From the NCBI GenBank assembly GCA_964526645.1, contig CAZGJN010000006.1, positions 62,001 through 126,000 on the forward strand: 64,000 nt of DNA. Reading direction: 5' to 3'. Made by a program: the position numbers and the translations under genes. Source of the DNA: JADJNW01 sp964526645. GTDB taxonomy: Bacteria > Bacteroidota > Bacteroidia > Chitinophagales > Saprospiraceae. The notes beneath the pieces were generated by a model that ran no database searches, was not told the DNA's origin, and saw nothing but the letters and a program-made list of their open reading frames with translations. Below are positions 17,137 to 26,290 of this stretch, piece after piece. How positions within the stretch are numbered: the stretch's first letter is position 1; every line of letters starts with the position of its first letter.

Positions 17137-17182
17137 CACGAATTTTACAAAATTAGAAGGTAATGAGCTGGCGCAGTGGAGG

Positions 17183-17215
17183 AGATTTCGTAAATCTCAA
17201 AGATTTGCGAAATCT
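17183..17215. repeat. Imperfect palindrome in the carA leader
   Basis: AGATTTCGTAAATCT (17183-17197) and AGATTTGCGAAATCT (17201-17215) are inverted copies with one mismatch, separated by three bases. The palindromic arms and A/T-rich content suggest an extragenic palindromic repeat. No second copy was noticed in this window, so its dispersed nature is unproven. Confidence 0.5.
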
Positions 17216-17313
17216 AAAAAGTAAGTAGTAACTGATTTTCAGGCTTTTAGTTTTAAAAATTTTGTATTTCAAATTTGGTTTCATATTCAAATATCAAAAG
17301 CCTAATAAAATAA

Positions 17314-18417
17314 ATGATTGAATCGAAAGGGGCTTCGGCAGTTTTGCTTTTAGAAGATGGCACTGTTTTCCGTGGCAACGCAGCCGGCAAAATTGGTACC
17401 ACTACGGGTGAAATCTGTTTTAATACAGGCATGACAGGGTATCAGGAAATTTTTACCGACCCCTCCTATTTCGGGCAATTGCTGGTAGCCACGAACGCGC
17501 ATATTGGCAATTATGGCACCAAGCGCACCGAGGTGGAGTCACATGGTATCAAAATCGCTGGGCTGATTTGTAAGAATTTTACGCACCAGTATTCCCGCCT
17601 GAAGGCAGATGAATCCATTCAGGAATATTTTGAAGAAGAAGGCTTGGTGGGCATTTCGGATGTGGATACCCGCGCTATCGTGCGCCATATTCGCAATAAA
17701 GGGGCAATGAACGGCATTATTTCTTCTGAAATCTTCGATCTGGAAGAGCTAAAACGACGGCTGGAAAAAGTACCGGATATGAATGGTTTGGAACTGGCAT
17801 CGAAAGTAAGCACCAGCGAGCCTTATTTTTGTGGTGATCCGCATGCACCACTGCGCGTGGCGGCTATAGATTATGGCATCAAGCAAAATATCCTGCAATG
17901 CTTGGCGGATCGGGGTTGTTATGTGAAAGTTTTCCCTGCCAAGTCCTCCTTAGAAGACTTGCAGGCCTTTAAGCCCGATGGCTATTTTATTTCGAATGGA
18001 CCGGGTGACCCCGCTTCTATGGATTATGCAATCAGCATCGTCAGCGCTATTTTACAAGAAGATAAACCTTTGTTTGGGATTTGCCTGGGGCATCAATTGC
18101 TGGCATTGGCAGTGGGCGTACCTACCCACAAGATGCACCACGGGCACAGGGGCATCAACCATCCAGTGAAAAACTTGATCACAGGGCATAGCGAAATCAC
18201 CAGTCAAAACCACGGCTTTGAGGTAGACCGGACGGTCATTGAACAAAAAGCGGATGAGATCGAAATCACACACGTCAATCTCAACGACAATACGGTGGAG
18301 GGCTTGCGCCTGAAAAACAAAAAGGCTTTTTCGGTGCAGTACCACCCTGAAGCTTCCCCAGGACCACACGATGCTCGCTACCTGTTTGATGATTTTATAA
18401 AATTAATGCAGAATTAA
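17314..18417 (+). CDS. carA: Carbamoyl-phosphate synthase small (glutaminase) subunit
   Basis: A 367-residue subunit that releases ammonia from glutamine for carbamoyl phosphate, feeding arginine and pyrimidine synthesis. The N-terminal CPSase domain is at residues ~8-140. The class I glutamine amidotransferase domain is at ~180-365 with the triad C257 (GICLGHQ), H344 and E346 (QYHPEAS). The large subunit carB is not in this window. eno follows on the same strand after 107 nt. Confidence 0.97.
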   Translation: MIESKGASAVLLLEDGTVFRGNAAGKIGTTTGEICFNTGMTGYQEIFTDPSYFGQLLVATNAHIGNYGTKRTEVESHGIKIAGLICKNFTHQYSRLKADESIQEYFEEEGLVGISDVDTRAIVRHIRNKGAMNGIISSEIFDLEELKRRLEKVPDMNGLELASKVSTSEPYFCGDPHAPLRVAAIDYGIKQNILQCLADRGCYVKVFPAKSSLEDLQAFKPDGYFISNGPGDPASMDYAISIVSAILQEDKPLFGICLGHQLLALAVGVPTHKMHHGHRGINHPVKNLITGHSEITSQNHGFEVDRTVIEQKADEIEITHVNLNDNTVEGLRLKNKKAFSVQYHPEASPGPHDARYLFDDFIKLMQN

Positions 18418-18524
18418 TACCCATTTGGGAATTAGGATATTATGAAATTAAGATATTGGCGATTGTTAGAAAACAATGGCGATATTTCACAGAACTAAAA
18501 CAATCTAACACCAAAGTTCACATC

Positions 18525-19814
18525 ATGAGCACGATCATTGATATCAAAGCCAGAGAAATTCTGGACTCTCGCGGCAATCCAACCGTAGAAGTAGAAGTAT
18601 TGACCGAAAGCGGCTTTTTCGGGCGGGCGGCTGTTCCCTCCGGCGCTTCCACCGGAAAGCACGAAGCAGTGGAACTGCGCGATGGCGACAAAGAACGCTA
18701 CCTCGGCAAAGGGGTGCTCAAAGCCTGCCAAAATGTGGAAGATGAAATCCTGGAAGAATTGGTTGGCGTAGATGTACTGGATCAGCGCTATATTGACCAA
18801 CTGCTGTTGGACTTGGACAACACGCCGAATAAATCAAAGCTAGGGGCCAACGCCATGCTCGCTGTCTCTATGGCGGTGGCTAAAGCAGCGGCCGAAGCCT
18901 CTGAAATGCCACTGTACCGCTATATCGGCGGCGTGAATGCCCATGTATTGCCAGTGCCGATGATGAACATCCTCAACGGAGGGGCTCATGCTGATAATTC
19001 GATTGATTTTCAGGAGTTTATGATTATGCCAATAGGTGCAGAGTACTTCTCCGAAGGCTTGCGCATGGGCGTGGAGATTTTTCACCACCTGAAAAATGTT
19101 TTGAAAAGTAAGGGCTATTCTACCAACGTAGGCGATGAAGGCGGTTTTGCACCTAACATCAAATCGAATGTAGAAGCGATTGAAACCGTATTACAAGCGA
19201 TTGAAAAGGCGGGCTTCCGCCCCGGCGAAGATGTGTTTATTGCAATGGATGCTGCGGCTTCAGAATTTTATGACGAAGAAACGGGCTTGTATGTCTTCAA
19301 AAAATCTACTGGCGATAAGCTGACTTCCAGCCAAATGGTGGATTATTGGAAAGAATGGTGCGATAAATACCCGATTTTTTCCATCGAGGATGGTTTGTAT
19401 GAAGATGATTGGGAAGGCTGGAAAAACCTGACAAAAACTTTGGGCAGCCGTATTCAATTGGTGGGCGATGACCTGTTTGTCACTAATACCAAGCGGCTTC
19501 AGCAAGGAATTGACCAGCAGGTTGCCAATTCTATTCTGATCAAAGTGAATCAAATTGGTACACTCACCGAAACAATTGATGCCGTGCAATTGGCTACCCG
19601 CAACGCCTACCGCAGCGTGATAAGCCATCGCTCTGGCGAAACAGAGGATACGACTATTGCCGATTTGGCGGTGGCGCTGAATACCGGGCAGATCAAAACA
19701 GGCTCCGCTTCTCGTTCGGATCGGATCGCAAAATATAACCAATTGTTGCGCATAGAGGAAGAGTTGGCGGATACTGCTTACTACCCAGGGAAGGATTTAT
19801 TGACCAAAAAATAA
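18525..19814 (+). CDS. eno: Enolase (phosphopyruvate hydratase)
   Basis: A 429-residue glycolytic enzyme converting 2-phosphoglycerate to phosphoenolpyruvate. The ATG at 18525 (MSTIIDIKAREILDSRGNPT) matches the family start; the frame opens 23 codons earlier without homologous content. LIKVNQIGTLTETID is the enolase signature and SHRSGETEDTTIADLAV carries the active-site loop. It lies upstream of a divIC-like gene, an association I recall from other Bacteroidota. Confidence 0.98.
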   Translation: MSTIIDIKAREILDSRGNPTVEVEVLTESGFFGRAAVPSGASTGKHEAVELRDGDKERYLGKGVLKACQNVEDEILEELVGVDVLDQRYIDQLLLDLDNTPNKSKLGANAMLAVSMAVAKAAAEASEMPLYRYIGGVNAHVLPVPMMNILNGGAHADNSIDFQEFMIMPIGAEYFSEGLRMGVEIFHHLKNVLKSKGYSTNVGDEGGFAPNIKSNVEAIETVLQAIEKAGFRPGEDVFIAMDAAASEFYDEETGLYVFKKSTGDKLTSSQMVDYWKEWCDKYPIFSIEDGLYEDDWEGWKNLTKTLGSRIQLVGDDLFVTNTKRLQQGIDQQVANSILIKVNQIGTLTETIDAVQLATRNAYRSVISHRSGETEDTTIADLAVALNTGQIKTGSASRSDRIAKYNQLLRIEEELADTAYYPGKDLLTKK

Positions 19815-19854
19815 GCGAAGGGGATACAAGGCGTAGTTTTTTAGCTGATTATGT

Positions 19855-19884
19855 TTTGAATAGCGTCAGATTGTTATAACTTTG
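19855..19884 (+). promoter_or_regulatory. Probable promoter of the divIC-sucD pair
   Basis: TTTG (19855-19858) and TAACTTTG (19877-19884) match the Bacteroidota -33 and -7 boxes with an 18-nt spacer, one base short of the usual 19-21. The downstream gene starts at 20043, giving a leader of ~150 nt in which no gene was seen. Confidence 0.55.
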
Positions 19885-20042
19885 AATATCTGATGTTAAC
19901 CGATAGGGCAATATGATTTTGTATTTACGGCTAAGTCTTTGCTCTAATTCAAATGAGGTTTCATTTTTTTAATAAGATGCTGATTGGCTGTTGTTTATAA
20001 TTTTATTAGCCTATTGGCAAATCAGCATAAGACTCATGATTT

Positions 20043-20351
20043 ATGGCTAATCAACTAATTCCGCCGGCAACGCTCAAGGTATTAAAACCTTTTCGCAATA
20101 AGTACTTTTTGGTACTGGCCCTCTTTTTTGCATGGCTTGTTTTTTTTGACAAACATGATGTGATTACTCAAATTCGCTTGCAGCGAACAGTAAACAAAAT
20201 GGAAGCCGATAAGCTTTTTTATAGAGAAAAAATAAAAGCGGCTTATCAGGACAAAAAAGATTTGGAGCTTAACAAAGAGAAGTATGCTCGGGAGCGCTAT
20301 TACATGAAAAAAGGTGATGAAGATGTTTTTGTGATTGAAAAAAAAGACTAA
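20043..20351 (+). CDS. Septum formation initiator family protein (DivIC/FtsB-like)
   Basis: A 102-residue single-pass membrane protein. Residues ~24-38 (KYFLVLALFFAWLVFF) form the membrane helix. A basic/acidic heptad-rich coiled coil (~45-85) follows, and the family-typical tail KYARERYYMKKGDEDVFVIEK. DivIC/FtsB proteins link the division machinery with FtsL/FtsQ-type partners at midcell. sucD begins 35 nt downstream and is probably co-transcribed. Confidence 0.88.
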   Translation: MANQLIPPATLKVLKPFRNKYFLVLALFFAWLVFFDKHDVITQIRLQRTVNKMEADKLFYREKIKAAYQDKKDLELNKEKYARERYYMKKGDEDVFVIEKKD

Positions 20352-20386
20352 TCAATTCATAATAACCAATTGTCAATCAAAAAGAT

Positions 20387-21268
20387 ATGTCTGTACTTGT
20401 TAATAAGTATTCCAGGGTTATTGTACAAGGATTTACGGGTAAAGAAGGTACTTTTCATGCGACCCAGATGATCGAATATGGTACAAATGTAGTGGGCGGC
20501 GTGACGCCAGGCAAAGGAGGCACTCTACATCTGGAAAAGCCAGTTTTTAATACCGTTGCCGACAGCGTAAGTGAAGCCGGTGCGGATACCTCTATTATTT
20601 TTGTGCCACCTGCTTTCGCGGCGGATGCCATCATGGAGGCGGCAGCAGCGGGTATCAAAGTGATTATCTGTATCACAGAAGGAATTCCTGTACAGGACAT
20701 GGTGAAGGTGAAGGCATACCTTGAAAATTTTGATACGCGATTGATTGGTCCGAATTGCCCTGGCGTAATAACCCCGGATGAAGCAAAATGCGGGATCATG
20801 CCCGGCTTTATCCACCGAAAAGGCACGATTGGTATTGTCTCTCGTTCGGGTACCCTCACTTATGAAGCAGTAGATCAAGTAACCAAAGCTGGTTTGGGGC
20901 AATCTACCTGTATTGGCATCGGTGGTGATCCCATCGTAGGCACCACTACCAAAGAAGCAGTAGAATTGCTCATGAACGACCCAGAAACGGAAGGCATCAT
21001 CATGATCGGCGAAATCGGGGGGGGCATGGAAGCAGAAGCGGCTCAGTATATCAAAAAATATGGCACCAAGCCAGTGGTAGGTTTTATTGCGGGTCAAACA
21101 GCTCCGAAAGGGCGCAAAATGGGGCATGCCGGCGCAATCATCGGCGGCGCTGCGGACACAGCCGAAGCCAAAATGAAAATTATGGCGGAATGCGGCATCC
21201 ATGTGGTTACATCTCCAGCTACCATTGGCGCTACAATGGCAAAGGCACTTAAAAGCATAGCAGTGTAA
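20387..21268 (+). CDS. sucD: Succinate-CoA ligase, alpha subunit
   Basis: A 293-residue TCA-cycle subunit that carries CoA and the phospho-histidine during succinyl-CoA to succinate conversion. The CoA-binding Rossmann start (VIVQGFTGKEGTFHATQ), GPNCPGVITPDEAKCGIMPG and the active-site H247 (KMGHAGAIIGG) are visible. The beta subunit sucC is not adjacent and not in this window. A terminator follows at 21294-21337. Confidence 0.97.
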   Translation: MSVLVNKYSRVIVQGFTGKEGTFHATQMIEYGTNVVGGVTPGKGGTLHLEKPVFNTVADSVSEAGADTSIIFVPPAFAADAIMEAAAAGIKVIICITEGIPVQDMVKVKAYLENFDTRLIGPNCPGVITPDEAKCGIMPGFIHRKGTIGIVSRSGTLTYEAVDQVTKAGLGQSTCIGIGGDPIVGTTTKEAVELLMNDPETEGIIMIGEIGGGMEAEAAQYIKKYGTKPVVGFIAGQTAPKGRKMGHAGAIIGGAADTAEAKMKIMAECGIHVVTSPATIGATMAKALKSIAV

Positions 21269-21293
21269 AATATCATTGTCACTTTTTTTGAAG

Positions 21294-21337
21294 AGGAAGC
21301 TTTTTCTTGCTGGTACAAGGAAAGGCTTCCTTGTTTT
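21294..21337 (+). terminator. Rho-independent terminator after sucD
   Basis: AGGAAGC (21294-21300) pairs with GCTTCCT (21325-21331), with an inner CTTG/CAAG helix, followed by TTGTTTT. It lies 26 nt after the sucD stop. Confidence 0.75.
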
Positions 21338-21393
21338 GAGGGCTATTCAAAATTATTCTAAACAACTCCGGCAAAAACAAGAGACTGCTCTCA

Positions 21394-21427
21394 TTTGTTA
21401 ATGCGAAAGCAAAAAATTGTACTTTCA
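21394..21427 (+). promoter_or_regulatory. Probable promoter of gcvP
   Basis: TTTG (21394-21397) is followed after 22 nt by TACTTTCA (21420-21427), a two-mismatch match to TAnnTTTG. It is placed directly between the sucD terminator and the gcvP start at 21463. Confidence 0.4.
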
Positions 21428-21462
21428 CATTTTACTAACCAAATACAAGTGTTATTCAAATC

Positions 21463-24357
21463 ATGAGCAAAATCGCTGTTTTTGATCAGTTTTCCAATCG
21501 CCATATCGGTCCAAACGAAATGGAATTGAAAGAAATGTTGCAAACCATCGGTGTTTCTTCGCTCGAACAACTCATTAACGAAACGGTACCGGATAATATT
21601 CGCCTCAAAGACGAACTCGAGCTACCCGATGCAATGAGTGAATACGAATATTTGCAGGAACTCAAGCAGACCGCTCAGCTCAATAAAATTTTCCGATCCT
21701 ACATTGGCATGGGCTATCACCCCACGATCACGCCATCGGTTATTCTGCGCAATATTTTTCAAAACCCGGGTTGGTACACCCAATACACCCCTTATCAGGC
21801 AGAAATTGCCCAGGGGCGCCTAGAGGCCTTGCTCAATTTTCAAACTATGGTGAGTGACCTGACCGGGCTGCCTATCGCTAATGCTTCCTTGCTCGATGAA
21901 GGGACGGCTGCTGCGGAAGCGATGCACTTGTTTTGGGGTCTGAAAAATAAGAAAAAAGGAGATGTTTTCGATGAATTTTTTGTGGATGCAGGGGTGCTGC
22001 CACAAACGCTGGATGTCATCAAAACCAGAGCAAAGTTTCTCAACTTGCATATCACGGTGGGTGATTGGAAGTCATTTGAAATTACAGATAAAACTTTCGG
22101 GGTGCTTTTGCAATACCCCAATCAGTCGGGCGCAGTGGAGGATTATCGGGCTTTCGTGGAAAAATGCGCGGTGCAAGGCGTTTTTGTGACCGTTGCGGCA
22201 GATATTTTAAGTTTGGCGCTACTCACACCCCCAGGGGAATGGGGGGCCGATGCCGCAATAGGCAATACCCAACGATTTGGTGTGCCGATGGGTTATGGCG
22301 GCCCTCATGCGGCTTATTTTGCTACAAAAGAAGAATACAAGCGCTTGATTCCGGGTAGAATCATAGGCGTTTCGATAGATGTGCATGGCAAAAGGGCTTT
22401 GCGCATGGCATTGCAAACGAGGGAGCAGCACATCCGGCGTGAAAAAGCGACTTCAAATATCTGCACTGCACAAGCTTTGTTGGCAATTATGGCGGGCATG
22501 TACGCGGTCTATCATGGACCCAAAGGCATTCGCGCCATTGCGGAGCGTGTGCACGCATTGACTCAAATGCTGGATGCAAATTTGAAGAAATTGGGCTACA
22601 GCCAAAGTAATTCCTATTATTTTGACACCTTGAACATTTCGGTAGCGCCCAACCTGCAAGACCAGATTCGACAAATCGCTTTGCAACACGAGATTAACTT
22701 TTTCTATACCGATAAGAGCATCCAGATTACGCTGGACGAAACCGCTTCTTTGAGCGAGGTGGAGCAAGTGGTGGCTATTTTTGCAAAAGCGAAAGGATTG
22801 CCTGCAAATTTTGAAGCCACAGAACCTGCCGTGCACCAAATTCCGGAGAAACTGATTCGGGAAAGCGAATACCTCCAGCATCCGATTTTCAATAGCTTTC
22901 ATACCGAAAGCAAAATGATGCGTTATATCAAGAGTTTGGAAAACAAAGACTTATCGCTTACGCACTCCATGATTTCGCTGGGGTCTTGCACCATGAAGCT
23001 CAACGCGGCTACCGAGTTAATTCCTGTGAGTTGGGAAGCATTCGCTACCGTACATCCTTTTGCGCCGTTGGATCAAATGGGGGGCTATCAGAAGATTTTT
23101 TCAGAACTGGAGGCTTATTTGAGTGAGATTACCGGCTTTGCAGCTTGTTCTTTGCAACCCAACTCTGGGGCACAAGGCGAGTACACGGGGCTGCTGGCGA
23201 TTCGTGCCTACCACGAAGCCAATGGGCAAGGGCATCGCAATATCGCGCTGATCCCTTCTTCGGCGCATGGTACAAATCCGGCAAGTGCAGTGATGGCAGG
23301 GCTGGAAGTGGTGGTGGTAGAATGCGATGAACATGGCAATATTGACGTAGCGGATTTGAAAGCAAAAGCTGAAAAATACAAGGAACACCTCGCGGCACTG
23401 ATGGTGACTTACCCTTCTACGCACGGTGTTTTTGAAACGGCGATCAAAGAAGTTTGTGACATCATCCACCAAAATGGCGGCAAGGTGTACATGGACGGTG
23501 CCAACATGAATGCTCAGGTAGGCCTTACAAGCCCAGGCATAATCGGCGCGGATGTGTGCCACCTCAATTTGCACAAAACCTTTGCCATCCCACACGGCGG
23601 CGGCGGCCCGGGTATGGGTCCCATTTGTGTGAATGAAAGTCTGAAGCCTTTTCTGCCCAAGCATCCTTTGGTAGAAACCGGTGGTGAAAAAGGCATTTAC
23701 GCCGTGTCGGCAGCGCCCTGGGGCAGTGCTAGTATCTTGCTTATATCTTATGCTTATATCAAGCTATTAGGCAAAAAAGGCGTAACAGACGCGACGAAGT
23801 ACGCAATTTTAAATGCCAATTATATCAAAGCGCGATTGGAAAAGGAATACCACATTTTGTATGTTGGTGAAAAAGGTCGCTCTGCTCACGAGCTGATTGT
23901 AGACTTGCGTCCTTTTAAAACCCTGGTAAGTGCGGAGGATGTAGCTAAGCGATTTATGGATTATGGATTTCATGCACCAACCCTGTCTTTTCCGGTGGCA
24001 GGTACCATCATGATAGAACCTACCGAAAGTGAGAGCAAGGATGAATTGGATCGTTTTTGTGACGCCTTGCTGCAAATTCGCAAGGAGATAGACGAAATTG
24101 CTGCCGGTGCTGCTGATGCGCAAAATAACGTTTTGCACAATGCGCCGCATACCCTGGCATTAGTGACAGCCGATGACTGGCAACTGCCCTATTCCCGCGA
24201 AAAAGCGGCTTATCCACTGCCTTACCTTCGTGAAGGGCATAAATTTTGGGCAGCTGTTTCGCGTATTGATAGTGCTTATGGCGATCGGAACTTGGTCTGT
24301 ACTTGTCCGCCGATGGATAGCTATCGAGTCGTGGAAGGAGTCGCGAATCAAGTTTGA
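21463..24357 (+). CDS. gcvP: Glycine dehydrogenase (decarboxylating), full-length P-protein
   Basis: A 964-residue PLP enzyme of the glycine cleavage system. It decarboxylates glycine and passes the aminomethyl group to lipoyl-H protein. Both halves, separate in some bacteria (gcvPA/gcvPB), are fused here. The PLP lysine is K705 in HLNLHKTFAIPHGGGGPGMG. The N-terminal FSNRHIGPNEMELKEML and the GLPIANASLLDEGTAAAEA segment are family hallmarks. gcvT and gcvH are not nearby. Transcription is from its own promoter region. Confidence 0.97.
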   Translation: MSKIAVFDQFSNRHIGPNEMELKEMLQTIGVSSLEQLINETVPDNIRLKDELELPDAMSEYEYLQELKQTAQLNKIFRSYIGMGYHPTITPSVILRNIFQNPGWYTQYTPYQAEIAQGRLEALLNFQTMVSDLTGLPIANASLLDEGTAAAEAMHLFWGLKNKKKGDVFDEFFVDAGVLPQTLDVIKTRAKFLNLHITVGDWKSFEITDKTFGVLLQYPNQSGAVEDYRAFVEKCAVQGVFVTVAADILSLALLTPPGEWGADAAIGNTQRFGVPMGYGGPHAAYFATKEEYKRLIPGRIIGVSIDVHGKRALRMALQTREQHIRREKATSNICTAQALLAIMAGMYAVYHGPKGIRAIAERVHALTQMLDANLKKLGYSQSNSYYFDTLNISVAPNLQDQIRQIALQHEINFFYTDKSIQITLDETASLSEVEQVVAIFAKAKGLPANFEATEPAVHQIPEKLIRESEYLQHPIFNSFHTESKMMRYIKSLENKDLSLTHSMISLGSCTMKLNAATELIPVSWEAFATVHPFAPLDQMGGYQKIFSELEAYLSEITGFAACSLQPNSGAQGEYTGLLAIRAYHEANGQGHRNIALIPSSAHGTNPASAVMAGLEVVVVECDEHGNIDVADLKAKAEKYKEHLAALMVTYPSTHGVFETAIKEVCDIIHQNGGKVYMDGANMNAQVGLTSPGIIGADVCHLNLHKTFAIPHGGGGPGMGPICVNESLKPFLPKHPLVETGGEKGIYAVSAAPWGSASILLISYAYIKLLGKKGVTDATKYAILNANYIKARLEKEYHILYVGEKGRSAHELIVDLRPFKTLVSAEDVAKRFMDYGFHAPTLSFPVAGTIMIEPTESESKDELDRFCDALLQIRKEIDEIAAGAADAQNNVLHNAPHTLALVTADDWQLPYSREKAAYPLPYLREGHKFWAAVSRIDSAYGDRNLVCTCPPMDSYRVVEGVANQV

Positions 24358-24507
24358 AATAAAAATACTGGACTTCAGGAAACGTTGTAAAGCAGGTCAT
24401 ACCAAGTGTGCCGTATTTAAAAAGTTTTGACATTGCGCTAATTCAATGCTGCATCTTACTTTCTCTATCACAAGAGACTAAAATATTAAGGATAAAAAAG
24501 AGTAAAA

Positions 24508-25001
24508 ATGAGGAAATCTTTTGTGTGTTTTTTGTTGATTCTATTAATCGAAGTCAGCAGTTTTTATTACCTGAATAATAAAAGTTATCCAAATATTTCT
24601 GTAGTCGAAATTTAGATAAATACAAAGCGGCGCTTAAGGTAATATTGGATCACAAAGAAGAAATTCTTAAAAAGAAGAAAATACCCGAAACGATGTGGGA
24701 AAACTAAATAATCAGCCGCATATCAATTGAGGAATTAAAAAAGTGATTCGAAGCTTCAGCGTGTCTTGTGCCTTCAAAATGAAGAGCTTATTTTAAAAGA
24801 TTATGGCATAATGATAAAAATTATAATAGATAGTACTTGATCTCACGATTTGGTTCAATCAAATGTTGATGATTTTTTATAATCCGCATTCTTTTTCCAA
24901 AGTTCTCCATTTGAGTGCCTGAGAGAGTTCGGTTCAGAAAAGAGAATGCTCGCAAAAACAACATCTATCATACTTACTTTTGGCTAAGAACAAGTGTTTG
25001 A
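24508..25001 (+). pseudogene. Decayed small-protein gene (frameshifts and stops)
   Basis: From the ATG at 24508 a 35-residue start reads as a signal peptide (MRKSFVCFLLILLIEVSSF) and stops at 24613. In other frames coding-like text continues: DKYKAALKVILDHKEEILKK from 24615, then LQRVLCLQNEELILKDYG from the frame opened at 24742. A tail ending RKENARKNNIYHTYFWLRTS stops at 24999-25001. The pattern fits a secreted protein broken by several indels and stops. I do not recognise the family. Chance reading in an AT-rich spacer remains possible. Confidence 0.4.
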
Positions 25002-25005
25002 AAGA

Positions 25006-25602
25006 TCAAATCTTGATTATTTTATTTTTAGAAAGATCAAATTTATATTCTAAACCTAATGTGTAGTGATTAAATGAATATTTATCTTTTATAGAATTTG
25101 TTATAATATTAGAAGTAAAGGCTAAGTCCAAGTATAAGTTTTGAAGTAAAAAAATACTGCCGCCAAAGCCCCACCCAATATACCATAAGTTATTGACTTT
25201 ATAAGGATCCGTATCGCCACAAGTGCAGTAATTGCCATATCGGATAGCAGCTTCGATGAAGAAACGCCCCCTTTGCTGAGGCAAAAAATTGTACTGTGCA
25301 AAGTTACCAAGGATGAAATAATTATCTTTTCCCAATATTGGATCATTGGTCAGGATCGTCCGGTAATCAACACCAACTCGAAGCTTTTTAGAAACTTCAG
25401 TTGAAATACTGTTCAACACGGTCCATTCTTGATATAAATTAGTCTCATCATTATTATCCACATCTTCAATATATGCAGCACCAATGCCAACTACCCACTG
25501 CCGGAATGGCTTAAAAGCAGCAGAATCTTGCTGCGCTATTAATGGCAAATGAATAATAAATGTATATGTCAATAAGATTAAAATTCGAGAGATTGTCATC
25601 AT
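25006..25602 (-). CDS. Secreted beta-barrel-like protein, unknown function
   Basis: A 198-residue protein with a signal peptide (ISRILILLTYTFIIHLPLIAQ). It has alternating hydrophobic/aromatic strands such as FFIEAAIRYGNY and NLYLDLAFTSNI, and ends in strand-like YTLGLEYKFDL. This resembles small outer-membrane beta-barrel proteins of Bacteroidota. It overlaps the upstream gene (25599-26213) by four bases, so the two are probably translated together. The specific family was not recognised. The region is AT-richer than the ribosomal block. Confidence 0.65.
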   Translation of the reverse strand: MMTISRILILLTYTFIIHLPLIAQQDSAAFKPFRQWVVGIGAAYIEDVDNNDETNLYQEWTVLNSISTEVSKKLRVGVDYRTILTNDPILGKDNYFILGNFAQYNFLPQQRGRFFIEAAIRYGNYCTCGDTDPYKVNNLWYIGWGFGGSIFLLQNLYLDLAFTSNIITNSIKDKYSFNHYTLGLEYKFDLSKNKIIKI

Positions 25603-26213
25603 GGGTTTTTCCTTTTTTTATAGAAAATGTATTCAAAACTAGCGCTCGGACTAATTCTTATTTGTTTAGAATCAAAGCTGTATAAAATATTTGGATGCAC
25701 ACTGAGATATAGTTCCTTCCATGTTTTTAACGAAATTCCTATACGAGCAGCTATATATACTGCTTGTAAAGCATCTTTTTTTACTACTATATCGTTTTTA
25801 TCATAGTAAAGATTGCCTCTTGAATACATAGCTTCACAAAAAGGTAACATTCTAAATTCTCTGATTTTGCCAGTTTTACTATTCTTTGATTTACTAATGA
25901 CATCCCAAAAAGATAGATATTGTCTTAAATAAGTACTTAAACCATAGTAAGATTCATAAGTGGTGTAATTGCTATTTGCAAATTCATACTCTACCATAAA
26001 TCCAAGTAGCGTATTTTGCCCAACAAAATAGCTTGCTTTAGGGGCAAACCTCATTCCAAAGTCTGTATAAATTTTATCATCTCCTATTTGTTGTGCATAA
26101 ACTATCCCTGGTTCAATTGCTATCATAAACATACGACGAGGTAGACTATCTTGTTGACAAATGACGTAGGAAGGTATAATTATTAGTATAAGCTTGATGA
26201 TATTTTTTTTCAT
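25599..26213 (-). CDS. Secreted beta-barrel-like protein, unknown function
   Basis: A 204-residue protein with a signal peptide (KKNIIKLILIIIPSYVIC) and strands typical of an outer-membrane barrel (MFMIAIEPGIVYAQQ, FGMRFAPKASYFVGQNTLLGFMVEYEF). The end, ISPSASFEYIFYKKRKNP, carries a final strand followed by a basic tail. It is coupled to 25006-25602 by a 4-nt overlap and may be co-transcribed with the lipoprotein gene upstream. No enzymatic motif was seen. Confidence 0.65.
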   Translation of the reverse strand: MKKNIIKLILIIIPSYVICQQDSLPRRMFMIAIEPGIVYAQQIGDDKIYTDFGMRFAPKASYFVGQNTLLGFMVEYEFANSNYTTYESYYGLSTYLRQYLSFWDVISKSKNSKTGKIREFRMLPFCEAMYSRGNLYYDKNDIVVKKDALQAVYIAARIGISLKTWKELYLSVHPNILYSFDSKQIRISPSASFEYIFYKKRKNP

Positions 26214-26290
26214 ATGTATAATTTAATGTATTTGAAATTAAAGCGTAGATCAAAAAGCTGAATCTACGCTTTAATAAAGATTAACTTTTA

